Made by a program: the position numbers and the translations under genes. Of a stretch of 64,000 bases of DNA, positions 10,761-22,926 are shown piece after piece (position 1 is the first letter of the stretch; each line of letters begins with the position of its first letter). The stretch is from Salminus brasiliensis (Eukaryota > Chordata > Actinopteri > Characiformes > Bryconidae): contig NC_132892.1 in the NCBI RefSeq assembly GCF_030463535.1, positions 35,621,426-35,685,425 on the forward strand. The letters run 5' to 3'. Under the pieces are notes generated by a model, which made no database searches, was not told where the DNA came from, and saw nothing but the letters and a program-made list of their open reading frames with translations.

Positions 10761-12056
10761 GTGTGTGTATGTATATATGCATATATAACTTGAACAAGTA
10801 TAAATTTAATGTATTATTAATAGCTTGATCTGTCTTTGTTTAATCTGAATGTCATTAATTATGAATTATTGGACTGCTGGTCGTCCAAATATTTATGACC
10901 CATACCTTCTTTTCTTTTTGTGGTAAAAATAGTATGCGAACACATTAAAGAGGAGCCTGAATCAGAGGAGGAGCCGCTGCAGAGAGACCGTGGCACCCAG
11001 AAATCTCCAAACAGCTTCAGTGACGCGTCCCGGCTGAAAGACGAAGGCCCGAGAATTCATACCGGGGCAGAACCCTTCACCTGCCAGCTGTGCGGGAAGG
11101 GTTTCAGCGCGGTGAGGGCTCTTAAGCGACACCTGGAAATGCACGAAGGAAAGAGACCCTATCAGTGCTCTCGGTGCGACTGGAGCTTTGCACGCTTCCC
11201 AGACCTCAAACACCATGAAAAGATTCATACTGGAGAAAAGCCGTTCAGCTGCTCCGAGTGCGGGAAGGGTTTTTTAAAAGCCAGCCGCCTCAAAGTCCAC
11301 AAGATGCTTCACACCGGAGAGCGGCCGTTCACCTGCACCGGGTGCGGGAAGCAGTTCCTGCAAGCAAACAACCTTAAATCCCACATGAAAATTCATACCG
11401 GAGAAAAGCCGTTTCGCTGCTCCTTCTGCGGGAAGAATTTCCTGAGGTTGTTTGAGTATGAAATCCACACGATGATTCACCTGGAGAAAAAGCCCTTCAC
11501 CTGCTCGGAATGTGGGAAAAGCTTCTCCCAGCTGACTCGCCTTAAAACCCACACGCTGATTCATACCGGAGAAAAGCCGTTCAGCTGCTCCCAGTGCGGC
11601 AAGGGATTCCCGACGTCCAAACACCTGAAAAACCATGCGCTGATCCACACCGGAGAGAAGACCTTCGCCTGCAGTCAGTGTGGGAAGAGCTTCAGCAATT
11701 CCAGTGGCCTCCGGAGACACAGGCTCATCCATGCTGGACACAAACCCCACCAGTGCTCCCAGTGCGAGAGGAGCTTCATACAGGTCTCAGACTTGAAAGA
11801 TCACCAGAGGATTCATACTGGAGAAAAGCCGTTTGTCTGTTCTCAGTGTGGGAAGAGTTACACTTCTGCGAAGGGTCTGGCGTATCACATGCACATCCAC
11901 ACCGGACACAAGCCTCACCAGTGCTCCCAGTGTGGGAAGACCTTCATACGGCTCTCCAAGCTGAAGATACACCAGAGGACTCACGCTAGAGAGGAGCACG
12001 CAGCTACAGCTGAGGTAGATCTGCAGGCTTCATCGTGCAGTGTTCACACCGTGTGA
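9911..12056 (+). CDS. C2H2 zinc-finger protein (ZNF2), 11 fingers
   Basis: Predicted nuclear DNA-binding protein of 426 aa in two coding exons, 9911-10067 (donor GGAAG|GTTGGT) and 10933-12056 (acceptor AAATAG|TATGCG). They join in phase 1 as GTA (Val). The N-terminus is [20 protein letters not shown] followed by about 16 consecutive Glu and 5 Ala (a GAG then GCG repeat), giving a strongly acidic tail to exon 1. The second exon starts with an acidic [15 protein letters not shown] stretch, then 11 C2H2 fingers at about residues 97-405. Linkers are mostly HTGEKPF, with the GHKPHQC variant before fingers 9 and 11. The ATG at 9911 follows the acceptor at 9870 by 40 nt and fits the same start in ZNF3. 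The protein is a close paralog of ZNF3 in architecture and sequence. No KRAB, SCAN or BTB domain is visible, so its activity as repressor or activator is unknown. Confidence 0.88.
10160..10518. mobile_element. Teleost interspersed element fragments in ZNF2 intron
   Basis: Two related pieces (about 10165-10250 and 10341-10518) contain phrases such as GGTGTGTTGGATTAGGGTTG and CTGGTAGATGTCCAGGACCA. These belong to a short repeat found widely in teleosts. There is no coding capacity. Confidence 0.6.
10685..10758. repeat. (TA)n microsatellite
   Basis: About 35 TA dinucleotides in the ZNF2 intron, followed by a short GTGTGTATGTATATATGC tail. Confidence 0.97.
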
Positions 12057-12088
12057 AGGACAGCTGTGAGGAGAGACACTGGCAACAT

Positions 12089-12101
12089 TATTATTATTAT
12101 G

Positions 12102-12145
<44 letters not shown>

Positions 12146-12146
12146 G
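12089..12146. repeat. (TTA)n microsatellite in ZNF2 3' UTR
   Basis: Nearly uninterrupted ATT/TTA triplets starting 33 bp after the ZNF2 stop, so probably transcribed. Confidence 0.95.
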
Positions 12147-12244
12147 ATTTTAATGATTACATGCTGTTTTATGATGTACATGTTCTGGATACACTACTGT
12201 TCGCAGTGTTAGCCTGGCTTCTTACATTGAGCCTGTGACCCAAT

Positions 12245-12575
12245 CTACACTACATGTCCAAATATTTATGGACACCCCTTCTAATGAATGCATTCATCTA
12301 CTTTAATATGCACCCATTGCTGACACAGACACACACACACACAATCATCATCATCCAACATACTGACCTCACTAACACTCTCTCTTGTCACTGAATGCAA
12401 TCAAATCCTCACAGCAATGTTCCTCCTCCAGAATCTAATAGAAAGTCTTCTTCTCTGGACAGTAGAGGCAGTCACTCCAACAGAAGCAGGATCAGCTCTT
12501 TAAAATACCCTTGATTTCAGAAGAAACAGGGAACGAATGAGTAGGTGTCCAAATACTTTTGTCCATTTAGTGTAT
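12245..12575 (+). mobile_element. MITE-like element, copy 2
   Basis: Left end CTACACTACATGTCCAAATA and right end CAAATACTTTTGTCCATTTA are inverted termini. The interior shares GCAATCAAATCCTCACAGCA and AACAGAAGCAGGATCAGCTC with the other copies. It is shorter than the 570-bp copy at 38.4 kb because the central part is deleted. Confidence 0.8.
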
Positions 12576-13045
12576 ATCCTACGTCAAGGGGTGGATCTAC
12601 ATATTAGGCAGTGAGTGAACAGTCGGTTCTTGAAGGTGATGAAGGTGATGAAGGTGAGGAAGGAGGAAAACACGCCTCATAACAGGACCGAAAGGATCTA
12701 CTGCTGACGTTAGTCGTGGTGCTGGAGACCACAGCAGGACACCTTTAGAGGTCTTGTGGAGTCCAGGCCTTGATGGGTCAGGGCTCTTTGGAAAGCATAA
12801 GGGGGCCCTACAGTGGTTTTAATGTTATGGCTGATGGTGTACAGGACAGTGTGTATTGTATTTATTCACATAAAGTTTTTGGTCAGTCTCCGTTATTGAA
12901 ATATGATCATTTTAGGTATTATTTTTTTATTTGTTAAAATTCTGAAATATGATATAGTCAGTAGTGGTGCTGGTCCATTGGTTGAGAGGGGCAAAATTAA
13001 ATTGTAGGGGGCAAATATTGAATGTCCCATATATGGTATATATGG
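12576..13045. other. Intergenic DNA between ZNF2 and ZNF3, no gene seen
   Basis: Contains a short GAAGGTGAT repeat near 12636-12660 and mixed sequence. Short frames only. Confidence 0.45.
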
Positions 13046-13480
13046 TGTGCCAAGTGTTTTCAACATCATAATACTACTAATAATAATAATAATTATAATA
13101 ATAATAATAATATCATTAATAAGAATTCATTTTAATGTGTATAAAATAAAATATTAAGTGTGTATGCTGTTGTATTTATTTACATATATTTTTTGGTCAG
13201 TTTAATTTTTTTAAATATAGTGCCAAGTGTTTTTAACATAATAATAATAATAATAATTATTATTATTGTTATTAGTATTATATCATTAATAAGAATGAAT
13301 TTTAATGTGTATCAAATTAAATATGAAGTGTATATGCTATTGTTTTTATTTACATAACATATGTCTATTTTTCTATTGATAAGTCTATTTTTTTTCAACA
13401 TAATAATAATAATAATAATAATAATATCATTAATTTGTAATGTGTATATACTAGAATATATTGCATTTATTATTATACAG
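13046..13480. repeat. AT-rich tandem triplication, about 165-170 bp
   Basis: Three diverged copies begin near 13051, 13221 and 13396. Each contains a TAA-rich tract, then ATCATTAAT and a TTTTAATGTGTAT-like stretch. The third copy is truncated. Confidence 0.7.
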
Positions 13481-13795
13481 AATAATTCTTTTGTTGATTA
13501 ATTATGAAATTAAATCGGTTTGTCTGCTTGTTTCCATATACAGTGATGTTCTAAGCTGGGCTGGGATGTGTTCTGGTGTTAGGGGCTTATTTACAGACCA
13601 CCATGACCCCAAACACGATCATTACCTGCTCTGTAGAACCCAGGAACGTCAGCCCTGCAGCTCCACTCCAGTCCAGCTGAGGGCGCTAGCCCACCACGTT
13701 ATTGACCCACAGCGGGAGGAAGAAGACGTGTACCGTCCAGGCTGGTGGGTCAGTGGATGCACCTGCAGATCCTGACCGTGTGTGTGTCCAGCAGG

Positions 13796-15315
13796 ATGTC
13801 TGGTGTTAAAGAGGAGTGTGAGGAGGTCAGTGTGATGAAGGCTTCTGGACTGAAGACTGAGGAGGAGGAGGAGGAGGAGGAGGAGGAGGATGAGGATGAA
13901 GGAGGAGGTCAGTATGGGCTGATGAGGTCACTAACACACTTCAGTTAGTGCCCAGTTCAGGACCAGTCTCTGCTGGTCTTTAATGGTCTAGGTGGTGGAA
14001 AAGCTGCTCATCCAGATGAAAACACACCCTTTACTGGTTACACTGGTCAACCAGTTTAACTCCTGACCAGCATAGTGGATGTTTTCATCTGATTTTGATG
14101 GACTAGCTGGTCTACCAACTTGACCATAGCGGTTGGACTGTTTGGCAAAGCTGGTCAGACTGGTGGTCATGTTGGTCAAGCGCTAGACTGCTCAACATGA
14201 CCAACTTGACCAAGCTGGTGGTCAGACTGGTTGGCTAGGTGGGTAAAGCTGGTCAGACTGGTCAATCAGCTTCATCAGGCTGGGTCAGGTTAGACCGACT
14301 GAGCCATCAAACCCAAGCAAAAACACAGTCTGTACTGGTGGAGAGCTAAACTGGCTGACCAGCATAACCAAACTTTGCATATTGGTCGATACCCGATACC
14401 GATCCGATACCACTGCTGAATAAATAACCGTAAACCTCACCATGAGGGTAAGACCTACGGCATCAGGGTTGACTTAAACATTACTAACACTGTAAAACAA
14501 AATATATCACTAACACACAGATATTTATATTTATATATATAATAACATACTAAATTGCTATTTATTTGTCACTAAAATAAACAGTTGTGCAGATCAAAGC
14601 ATTCAAATAAAAACAATCAAAAATAAGTAGCTTCACTTTGTCAAACACACAAACAGTAATCAATCTGATTTTTAAATATTTACAATAATTCAAAATAAAA
14701 TCTAGCAGCTGAATCTAAGAATAAATAAGTAACCTGGCCAAAGAAACAAGCAGCAATCAAACACTGCAAACATGTAAACATTTAGTTCAGTCTCACACCG
14801 ACAGATTACAGTGAACTGATCGGTTCCATGGATCGGCCTAATTATCCGATATCAGATCCAGCTAATTTTGTTAACATCGGGACTGATATCTGATCCTAAT
14901 ATCAGATCGGTGCATCTCTAGTGTGAACATACTTGGCCAAGAAATCTGATTCAGATTCTGATTTAGATTTAGATTCTGATTCACATTCTGATTCACATTC
15001 TGATTCTGATTCACATTCTAATTCTGATTCACATTCTAATTCTGATTCACATTCTAATTCACATTCTGATTCTGATTCACATTCTGATTCACATTCTGAT
15101 TCTGATTCACATTCTGATTCTGATTCTGATGTTTTCTAGTAACTAGTATCAGATCTGTAAAGCCACTCTGACGAGTCCCACTACCAGAACCCCATATCCT
15201 AAATCCTTCAGTTCTAAACAGTGTCTGTTACCATATGTTACCACTAATTTACACTGAATTTCTAACTGTAGAAACTGAAGCTGCAGACATCTCCACTGTA
15301 ACTAGTAAAACCCTA

Positions 15316-15356
<41 letters not shown>

Positions 15357-16665
15357 TGCTATTCACCTCAATTTTAGATTCATATTCATATTATTTTATT
15401 AATATTATAGAGATCTAGAACTGCACATCTCCTAAATGCACATTACAGCTGGTCACATCACTATGGAGTAGTGTATGTATTATATGTAATATGTGGACCG
15501 GGCCTTTCTCACCGGTCAGCATCACACTGGTGAGGGTGAAGACCAGTGAAGGAGCAGCTCCTCTCAGATCTAACAGCAGGAAATGGAAGCTGTTCTTTCA
15601 GCCTGGGCTGTCTGAGTATTTCACGCTCGGTGTATTTACTGATGTACTCATGAGTACAATTACATTTACAATTACTTTATTCTCCTTACTGCAGAAGAGC
15701 TGCTACAGGAAGGCATTAAAGAGGAGGAGAGCCCGCATGCAGAGCCACGTCATCACCTCCAAACTCTGCACGGGACCAGCGTCAGCGAGGCCTCCCACCT
15801 GAGAATTCATGCTGGAGACCACCCGTTCACCTGCTCCCAGTGTGGGAGGGGCTTCCCCTCGGAGAGATCTCTGAAATATCACCTGGAGAAGCACGAAGGA
15901 AAGAGGCCCTATCAGTGCTCTCAGTGTGACTGGAGCTTCAAAAACGCCTCCTATTTAAGAAAACACGCAAAAACTCATACCGGAGAGAAGCCCTACGCCT
16001 GCCCTCGCTGCGGGAAGGCCTTCTTAAACTCCTTCAACTACAAAACCCACCTGATGATTCACACCGGAGAGAAGCCCTTCTCCTGCTCCCAGTGCAGCAA
16101 ACAGTTTTCCCAAATGAACAACCTCAAAACACACATGAGAATTCATACCGGAGAGAAGCCTTTCAGCTGCACCCAGTGTGGGAGGAGCTTCACCACGTCA
16201 GACACCCTGAGCAGGCACATGTACGTACACAGCGGAAACAAACCCCACCTGTGCTCCCAGTGCGGGAGGAGCTTCATATTTCTGTTGGACTTAAAAGCTC
16301 ACCAGAGAATTCATACCGGAGAGAAGCCTTTCAGCTGCACCCAGTGTGGAAAGAGCTTCGCTACCGCCAAGCGCCTGGCCTGCCACGCGTCCATACACAC
16401 GGGACACAAGCCTCACCAGTGCTCCCAGTGCGGGAGGAGCTTCAAGCATTCCTCAAAGCTGAAAGAGCACCAGAGAATTCATACCGGAGAGAAGCCTTTC
16501 AGCTGTTCTCAGTGCGGGAAGACATTTTCAAGGTTATCCAGTCTGACTGTACACCTGAGAGTTCATACTGGAGAGAAGCCTTTCGTCTGCGCTCAGTGTG
16601 GAAAGAGCTTTAAGATCCTACATCATCTGAAGTCCCACCAGAGGAGGATGCACGGAAGCGCTTAG
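13796..16665 (+). CDS. C2H2 zinc-finger protein (ZNF3), 10 fingers
   Basis: Predicted nuclear DNA-binding protein of 360 aa in two coding exons, 13796-13907 (donor GGAG|GTCAGT) and 15695-16665 (acceptor TTACTGCAG|AAGAGC). They join in phase 1 as GAA. Exon 1 reads MSGVKEECEEVSVMKASGLK and runs into a Glu/Asp tract encoded by a GAG repeat, as in ZNF2. Exon 2 opens with EELLQEGIKEEESPH, then 10 C2H2 fingers from about residue 82 to the C-terminus. The last finger has a wider HQRRMH end. Linkers alternate between TGEKPF and GHKPHQC/GNKPHLC types. The frame is open from 15695 although its first in-frame ATG lies far inside the fingers, so the splice model is needed to give the true start. The ATG directly follows a TCCAGCAG acceptor. 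It is a tandem paralog of ZNF2. The 1.8-kb intron holds three repeat blocks. Confidence 0.88.
14000..14345. repeat. TGGTCA-rich degenerate repeat
   Basis: Many short copies of AGCTGGTCAGACTGGTCA-type sequence in both orientations (also TTGACCAAGCTGGT). It is a low-complexity teleost repeat in the ZNF3 intron. Similar sequence is at 17630-17700. Confidence 0.75.
14375..14918. mobile_element. MITE with GATACCGATCCGATACC-type end
   Basis: The left part has CCCGATACCGATCCGATACC and the right part has ATCAGATCGGTGCATCTCTA, imperfect inverted termini typical of teleost hAT-like nonautonomous elements. The interior is AT-rich and noncoding. It lies in the ZNF3 intron. The superfamily is inferred from the ends only. 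Confidence 0.6.
14937..15139. repeat. GATTCTGATTCACATTCT minisatellite
   Basis: About 11 copies of an 18-bp unit built from six-base words (GATTCT, GATTCA, CATTCT). The apparent Ser-Asp open frame here is a by-product of the repeat. Confidence 0.92.
15318..15352. repeat. (ATT)n microsatellite
   Basis: About 12 ATT triplets in the ZNF3 intron. Confidence 0.95.
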
Positions 16666-17820
16666 CGCGGTTAAAGCTTTAGCGCTTTTAGCTTAGCGCA
16701 GTTAAAGGAGACGTTCATCGGGAAATCGCAGGATCCCGATTGGTCTCAGAGCTCAGATTCAGTGGATCAGACGAGGCATGACGAGATCAGACGAGTGGAT
16801 CAGATGCTAGGCTAATGTTGCTAAAAACACTAGACTTAGGCTGTCACCAATTAACTCTCTCTGTAAACACGCCCCCCAAATCCTCCAGTATGTGCTTCAA
16901 TTAGATTAGACCTTCTCTACATGTCTAATCTAGAGCTGGAGCTGCTTCACCATCCTCGCTGCTCCACTCTCAGACTGGAGGAGCGCAGTGGGCGGAGTGA
17001 TGCCACACACTGCGCTGAGGTGCAGGTGGGTCCGGTTCCTCCAGCGTTCCTCAGCTCTGTGAAGAAGGTTCTGTTTGGGGTTCTAGACTAAAGTCAGTCC
17101 CACCGTCTCCTAAACCACATCCATCTATAATGAAGATCTGGAGGAGCTCTGAGAGACGCACTGATTGGGACAGCAGCGTTAGCCTAGCTCACGTCAGTCG
17201 ATTCTGATCTCTGAATCTGATCAGAGATCAATCAGGAGACTCTGATTGATCTACAGTGTGAGCTTTGATGGAATTTGAATAAACTGACTGAGCAGGGGGA
17301 GGTTCTCCAGCTCCGGTCATGCGGCCTACCTGCCCTGGAGGTCAACTACAGGACGAGGACTGAAGGTCTCGCTCTCCCAGTTAAGACACTTTTGGGAAAC
17401 TGTGGCCCAGATCCATTCATGCAGCCTCTGATAGAAGACTATTATTATTATTATTATTATTATGTTAATAAATAATATCATCTCTGAGTCCTGTAGTCAT
17501 ATTTTGAGCATGTGACTGAGTGTCTGTGTTTTATTTGTATACACACTGTTAATAAATACACACATCATCACTCTGAATGATATAATTTGATCTGATGAAG
17601 GAGATATGAGGTAGAATGATAGACGAGCTGGTCATTTAGCTGGTCATACTGGTCAACCAGTGTGGTCAGGTTGGTCATACTGGTCAGTTTATTTGTTAAC
17701 CTACCTGTTTCTAGGAGGGTTAGGGAAGGATAGTAGTTATATAATATTGTATATGTATATATGTACATTATTAATATTATTAAATGAATACACGTAGGAT
17801 ATTAAATAGTGCAGACGCAG
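16666..17820. other. ZNF3 3' flank and intergenic DNA
   Basis: No gene seen. There is a short imperfect duplication of TTAGCGC words after the stop, an (ATT)n tract at about 17440-17462, an AATAAA at 17467 that could be a ZNF3 polyadenylation signal, and a TGGTCA repeat patch at 17630-17700. Confidence 0.5.
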
Positions 17821-17823
17821 CTC

Positions 17824-18122
17824 AGCCCCGCCCCTCCTGCCCTGTGATTGGTGGAGCGCTTGTTAGTTTGCATTGCTAGCCAATCCGAGCGCAGAGATCA
17901 GCTTTCACTCGATTATTATTTATCTGTAGTTTGCGTCCTGATTTATACTGATTTATAGCTGTAATTAAGCTCCTTAATGATGAATTAACCTGACCCTCGT
18001 GTTGGTAAAGCGAGTCTGGGTGTGCTGCGCTCCGGCCGGTAGGTGGCGCGCTCTCGGCTCCTGCAGCGCGCGGAGAAGAAGACCGGCTGGGAGGGCTCCT
18101 AAACAAAGCACGCGAGCAGCAG
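17824..18122 (+). promoter_or_regulatory. GPANK1 promoter and noncoding exon 1
   Basis: A GC-rich island holds a GC box (CCCCGCCCC, about 17826), an inverted CCAAT box (GATTGG, about 17846) and a direct CCAATC (about 17880). A CTCF-like GGTAGGTGGCGCG follows near 18048. The island ends at a donor GCAGCAG|GTGAAT (GT at 18123). The next exon begins at 21537 after CTTCCGCAG. The promoter serves the plus strand, and no opposing gene is visible to its left. Confidence 0.65.
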
Positions 18123-18287
18123 GTGAATATTAATAAACTGCAGATTATTTCATCATTTTACTGCGCTTTTATTCCTTTAATCCGTTCAGTTCGCTCCAGC
18201 GGATCTAAACTGATCGCTATTCATCTAAAAGTGGTGGATTAAAGCTTTATTGTGTGGATGTGTTTAGCTGCGCTGGGAGCTGGACCT

Positions 18288-21200
18288 TTAATCTGGCCAC
18301 TTTATTAGAAACACCCCTTATTTACTGCTTCCACTCTCTGGCCACTTTATTGGAAACACCCCTTATTTACTGCTCCCACTCACTGGCCACTTTATTAGAA
18401 ACACCCCTTATTTACTGCTCCCACTCACTGGCCACTTTATTGGAAACACCCCTTATTTACTGCTCCCACTCACTGGCCACTTTATTAGAAACACCCCTTA
18501 TTTACTGCTCCCACTCACTGGCCACTTTATTAGAAACACCCCTTATTTACTGCTCCCACTCACTGGCCACTTTATTAGAAACACCCCTTATTTACTGCTC
18601 CCACTCACTGGCCACTTTATTAGAAACACCTACCTTGTGCTTCCACTCACTGGCCACTTTATTAGAAACACCTACCTTGTGCTTCCTCACTGGCCACTTT
18701 ATTAGAAACACCTACCTTGTGCTTCCACTCACTGGCCACTTTATTAGAAACACCCCTACCTTGTGCTTCCTCACTGGCCACTTTATTAGAAACACCTACC
18801 TTGTGCTTCCTCACTGGCCACTTTATTAGAAACCCCTACCTTGTGCTTCCGCTCACTGGCCACTTTATTAGAAACACCTACCTTGAGCTTCCACTCACTG
18901 GCCACTTTATTAGAAACACCCCCACCTTGTGCTTCCGCTCACTGGCCACTTTATTAGAAACCCCTAACCTGTGCTTCCGCTCACTGGCCACTTTATTAGA
19001 AACACCTACCTTGAGCTTCCACTCACTGGCCACTTTATTAGAAACACCTACCTTGTGCTTCCGCTCACTGGCCACTTTATTAGAAACACCTACCTTGTGC
19101 TTCCACTCACTGGCCACTTTATTAGAAACACCTACCTTGTGCTTCCGCTCACTGGCCACTGTATTAGAAACACCTACCTTGAGCTTCCACTCACTGGCCA
19201 CTTTATTAGAAACACCCCCACCTTGTGCTTCCACTCACTGGCCACTTTATTAGAAACCCCTACCTTGTGCTTCCACTCACTGGCCACTTTATTAGAAACA
19301 CCCAACCTTGTGTTTCCACTCACTGGCCACTTTATTAGAAACACCCCTTATTTACTGCTTCCACTCACTGGCCACTTTATTAGAAACACCCCTTATTTAC
19401 TGCTCCCACTCACTGGCCACTTTATTAGAAACACCTACCTTGTGCTTCCACTCACTGGCCACTTTATTAGAAACCCCTACCTTGTGCTTCCACTCGCTGG
19501 CCACTTTATTAGAAACACCCCTACCTTGTGCTTCCACTCGCTGGCCACTTTATTAGAAACACCCCTACCTCATGCTTCCACTCACTGGCCACTTTATTAG
19601 AAACACCTACCCTGTGCTCCCACTCACTGGCCACTTTATTAGAAACACCCCTACCTTGTGCTTCCACTCACTGGCCACTTTATTAGAAACACCTACCTTG
19701 TGTTTCCACTCACTGGCCACTTTATTAGAAACACCTACCTTGTGCTTCCACTCACTGGCCACTTTATTAGAAACACCTACCTTGTGCTTCCACTCACTGG
19801 CCACTTTATTAGAAACACCTACCTTGTGCTTCCGCTCACTGGCCACTTTATTAGAAACACCTACCTTGAGCTTCCACTCACTGGCCACTTTATTAGAAAC
19901 ACCCCCACCTTGTGCTTCCACTCACTGGCCACTTTATTAGAAACACCTACCTTGTGCTTCCACTCACTGGCCACTTTATTAGAAACACCTACCTTGTGCT
20001 TCCACTCACTGGCCACTTTATTAGAAACACCTACCTTGTGCTTCCACTCACTGGCCACTTTATTAGAAACACCTACCTTGTGCTTCCGCTCACTGGCCAC
20101 TTTATTAGAAACACCTACCTTGTGCTTCCGCTCACTGGCCACTTTATTAGAAACACCTGCCTTGTGCTTCCGCTCACTGGCCACTTTATTAGAAACACCT
20201 ACCTTGTGCTTCCACTCACTGGCCACTTTATTAGAAACCCCTACCTTGTGCTTCCACTCACTGGCCACTTTATTAGAAACACCCCTACCCTGTGCTTCCA
20301 CTCACTGGCCACTTTATTAGAAACACCCCTACCCTGTGCTTCCACTCACTGGCCACTTTATTAGAAACACCCCTACCCTGTGCTTCCACTCACTGGCCAC
20401 TTTATTAGAAACACCTACCTTGTGCTTCCGCTCACTGGCCACTTTATTAGAAACACCTACCTTGTGCTTCCACTCACTGGCCACTTTATTAGAAACACCT
20501 ACCTTGTGCTTCCGCTCACTGGCCACTTTATTAGAAACACCTACCTTGAGCTTCCACTCACTGGCCACTTTATTAGAAACACCCCCACCTTGTGCTTCCA
20601 CTCACTGGCCACTTTATTAGAAACCCCTACCTTGTGCTTCCACTCACTGGCCACTTTATTAGAAACACCCAACCTTGTGTTTCCACTCACTGGCCACTTT
20701 ATTAGAAACACCCCTTATTTACTGCTTCCACTCACTGGCCACTTTATTAGAAACACCCCTTATTTACTGCTCCCACTCACTGGCCACTTTATTAGAAACA
20801 CCTACCTTGTGCTTCCACTCACTGGCCACTTTATTAGAAACCCCTACCTTGTGCTTCCACTCGCTGGCCACTTTATTAGAAACACCCCTACCTTGTGCTT
20901 CCACTCGCTGGCCACTTTATTAGAAACACCCCCACCTTGTGCTTCCACTCACTGGCCACTTTATTAGAAACACCTACCTTGTGCTTCCACTCACTGGCCA
21001 CTTTATTAGAAACACCTACCTTGTGCTTCCACTCACTGGCCACTTTATTAGAAACACCTACCTTGTGCTTCCACTCACTGGCCACTTTATTAGAAACACC
21101 TACCTTGTGCTTCCGCTCACTGGCCACTTTATTAGAAACACCTACCTTGTGCTTCCGCTCACTGGCCACTTTATTAGAAACACCTGCCTTGTGCTTCCGC

Positions 21201-21505
21201 TCACTGGCCACTTTATTAGAAACACCTACCTTGTGCTTCCACTCACTGGCCACTTTATTAGAAACCCCTACCTTGTGCTTCCACTCACTGGCCACTTTAT
21301 TAGAAACACCCCTACCCTGTGCTTCCACTCACTGGCCACTTTATTAGAAACACCCCTACCCTGTGCTTCCACTCACTGGCCACTTTATTAGAAACACCCC
21401 TACCCTGTGCTTCCACTCACTGGCCACTTTATTAGAAACCCCTGCCCTGTGCTTTCACTCACTGGCCACTTTATTAGAAACCCCTGCCCTGTGCTTCCGC
21501 TCTCT
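18288..21505. repeat. 42-44 bp minisatellite filling GPANK1 intron 1
   Basis: About 75 copies of a unit containing GGCCACTTTATTAGAAACAC followed by a variable 20-24 bp piece (CCTTATTTACTGC, TACCTTGTGCTTCC and others). Conservation is very high. Variant order repeats: a marker AACCTTGTGTTTCC appears at about 19305 and 20672 (offset 1367 bp), and CACCTGCCTTGTGC at about 20154 and 21181 (offset 1027 bp). The array is therefore a higher-order, recently duplicated structure. It takes up about 94% of the 3.4-kb intron. The long open frames inside it are not genes. Confidence 0.97.
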
Positions 21506-21601
21506 GTTGAGGTTATGTCTCGGGCCTCTTCCGCAGTTGCTGAGCGGTCGTAGCGGTGCTGAAAGTGGACCTCAGTGTCGGGCTGCAGTTATAACCTCAT
21601 C

Positions 21602-22926
21602 ATGAGCGGCTTGGGTTTCTTCACCCAAGCGAAAGAGGAGGACCGGCGGTGGACAGATGGAGAGAAAACCAGAAAGAAGGAGAGAGGTGGAGCTACGCTG
21701 ACCGGAGACGAGGCCAAGGAGTTCTACCAGAGTCTGATTGGAGGGGAGGGTGGAGAAGGTCGGAAGGAGAACAAGGTGGAGAGAAGACGGAGAGGAGTGA
21801 GAGGTGAAGACCCAAACCCATCCTGCCTACAGCAGTTTAGCCCCACCCTTTGTTCTAACTCTGAGCTACGACTGTTGGCCTGTTTTTCTAGCACGAGCTG
21901 GAGGTCCACATAGAAGATGCTCAGGAGGCAGCGCAGCGCCCCCCGCTGGCCAGGTGGAGGCTGTGTCTGAGCGTGATGGCCACTGGCTGCTCCGCTGTGC
22001 TCAGGACGGAGACCTGCGGGCGCTGACGGAGCTGCTGGACCGCGGCTGTGACGTGAACTTCCGTGACGGGTTCTTCTGGACGCCGCTGATGTGTGCCAGT
22101 CACTCCGGGCAAAGGGAGGCCGTCCGGCTGCTGCTGACCAGAGGGGCTGCCTGGGTGGGGGTCGTGGACATACAGGTGAGGCACCGCTGGCCTGGGCAAT
22201 ATAGCGAAGGTTGGAGCGCCCCCTGTTGTTTGTGGATTACAAATTCCTCTCTCTCTCTCTCTCACACAGGGAAGAGATGCTCGATCGCTCGCGCTTCAGG
22301 CTGGTCATCAGGACGTGGTAGCGGAACTGGACCAGTTCAGCGTCACACAGAACTCACACACACCTTCTGAGAGCACACACAGGTTTGAGAGTCCAGAATG
22401 ACGTTAACATCATATTAATTAATTAATTAATAATCCATGAATGTAACCGGTGTGTATTGTTTCCCCCTGCAGTCCCAGTCCTCAGTGGTGTGCGGTGTGT
22501 GAGGTGAGCTACACTGACCGTGCCGACTCCCACGCGGCGTCCACTCTGCACCAGTTCAGCCTCAAGCGTCCACCCGCCGCCCCCCACTACTGCCTTCCCG
22601 AGTCCAGTGTGAGCTACAGGATGATGCTTAGCTCAGGGTGGGACCCCCACCGCGGCCTGGGACCCTCTCACTCCGGCCGGAAACACCCCATCGGCACCGT
22701 GCTCAAGAGAGACCATGGCGGGCTTGGGTTTGGGCGGCCACAGAGGTCAAAGGTCACTCACTTTGGTGCCAAAGACCCTCAGGCGGTGCGCAGGACGGAG
22801 CGTAAAGACCGAGTGCAGAGGAGAGAGAGGGGGGCGAGCCTCAGTGTCAAAGAGATGAAGAGGAGGGAGGAGAGAGAGAGGAGCTGGGAGAGGAATTTCC
22901 GGAGCTCGTTCAACATCGACGCCTGA
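21602..22926 (+). CDS. gpank1: GPANK1, G-patch and ankyrin repeat protein
   Basis: Four coding exons give 350 aa, close to the mammalian length of about 356: 21602-21803, 21892-22175, 22270-22382 and 22473-22926 (stop TGA). All junctions are GT-AG and keep phase (1, 0, 2). The N-terminus MSGLGFFTQAKEEDRRWTDG is followed by a short FYQSLIG motif, as in the mammalian protein. Two ankyrin repeats span about residues 90-185 (FFWTPLMCASHSGQREAVRL, RGAAWVGV, GRDARSLALQAGHQDVV). A zinc-ribbon-like CxxC (CAVC) with a following H lies near 205. The G-patch (SGWDPHRGLGPSHSGRKHPI, then VLKRDHGGLGF) is at about 255-290. The C-terminus is basic and charged (RREERERSWERNF). G-patch proteins often bind RNA or activate DEAH helicases, and the specific role of GPANK1 is poorly known. 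The start follows the noncoding exon that begins at 21537. The gene appears intact. Confidence 0.95.

Noticed and set aside
11274-11750. Minus-strand frame of 158 codons inside ZNF2
   Set aside because: Antisense shadow of the regular 84-bp finger period.
14933-15139. Ser-Asp repeat protein
   Set aside because: Encoded by the 18-bp minisatellite in the ZNF3 intron and not joined in phase to either exon.
18254-21605. CRISPR-like regular array or repetitive protein genes
   Set aside because: Repeats are contiguous with variant units and no unique spacers, and the host is a vertebrate. The frames are shadows of the minisatellite in GPANK1 intron 1.
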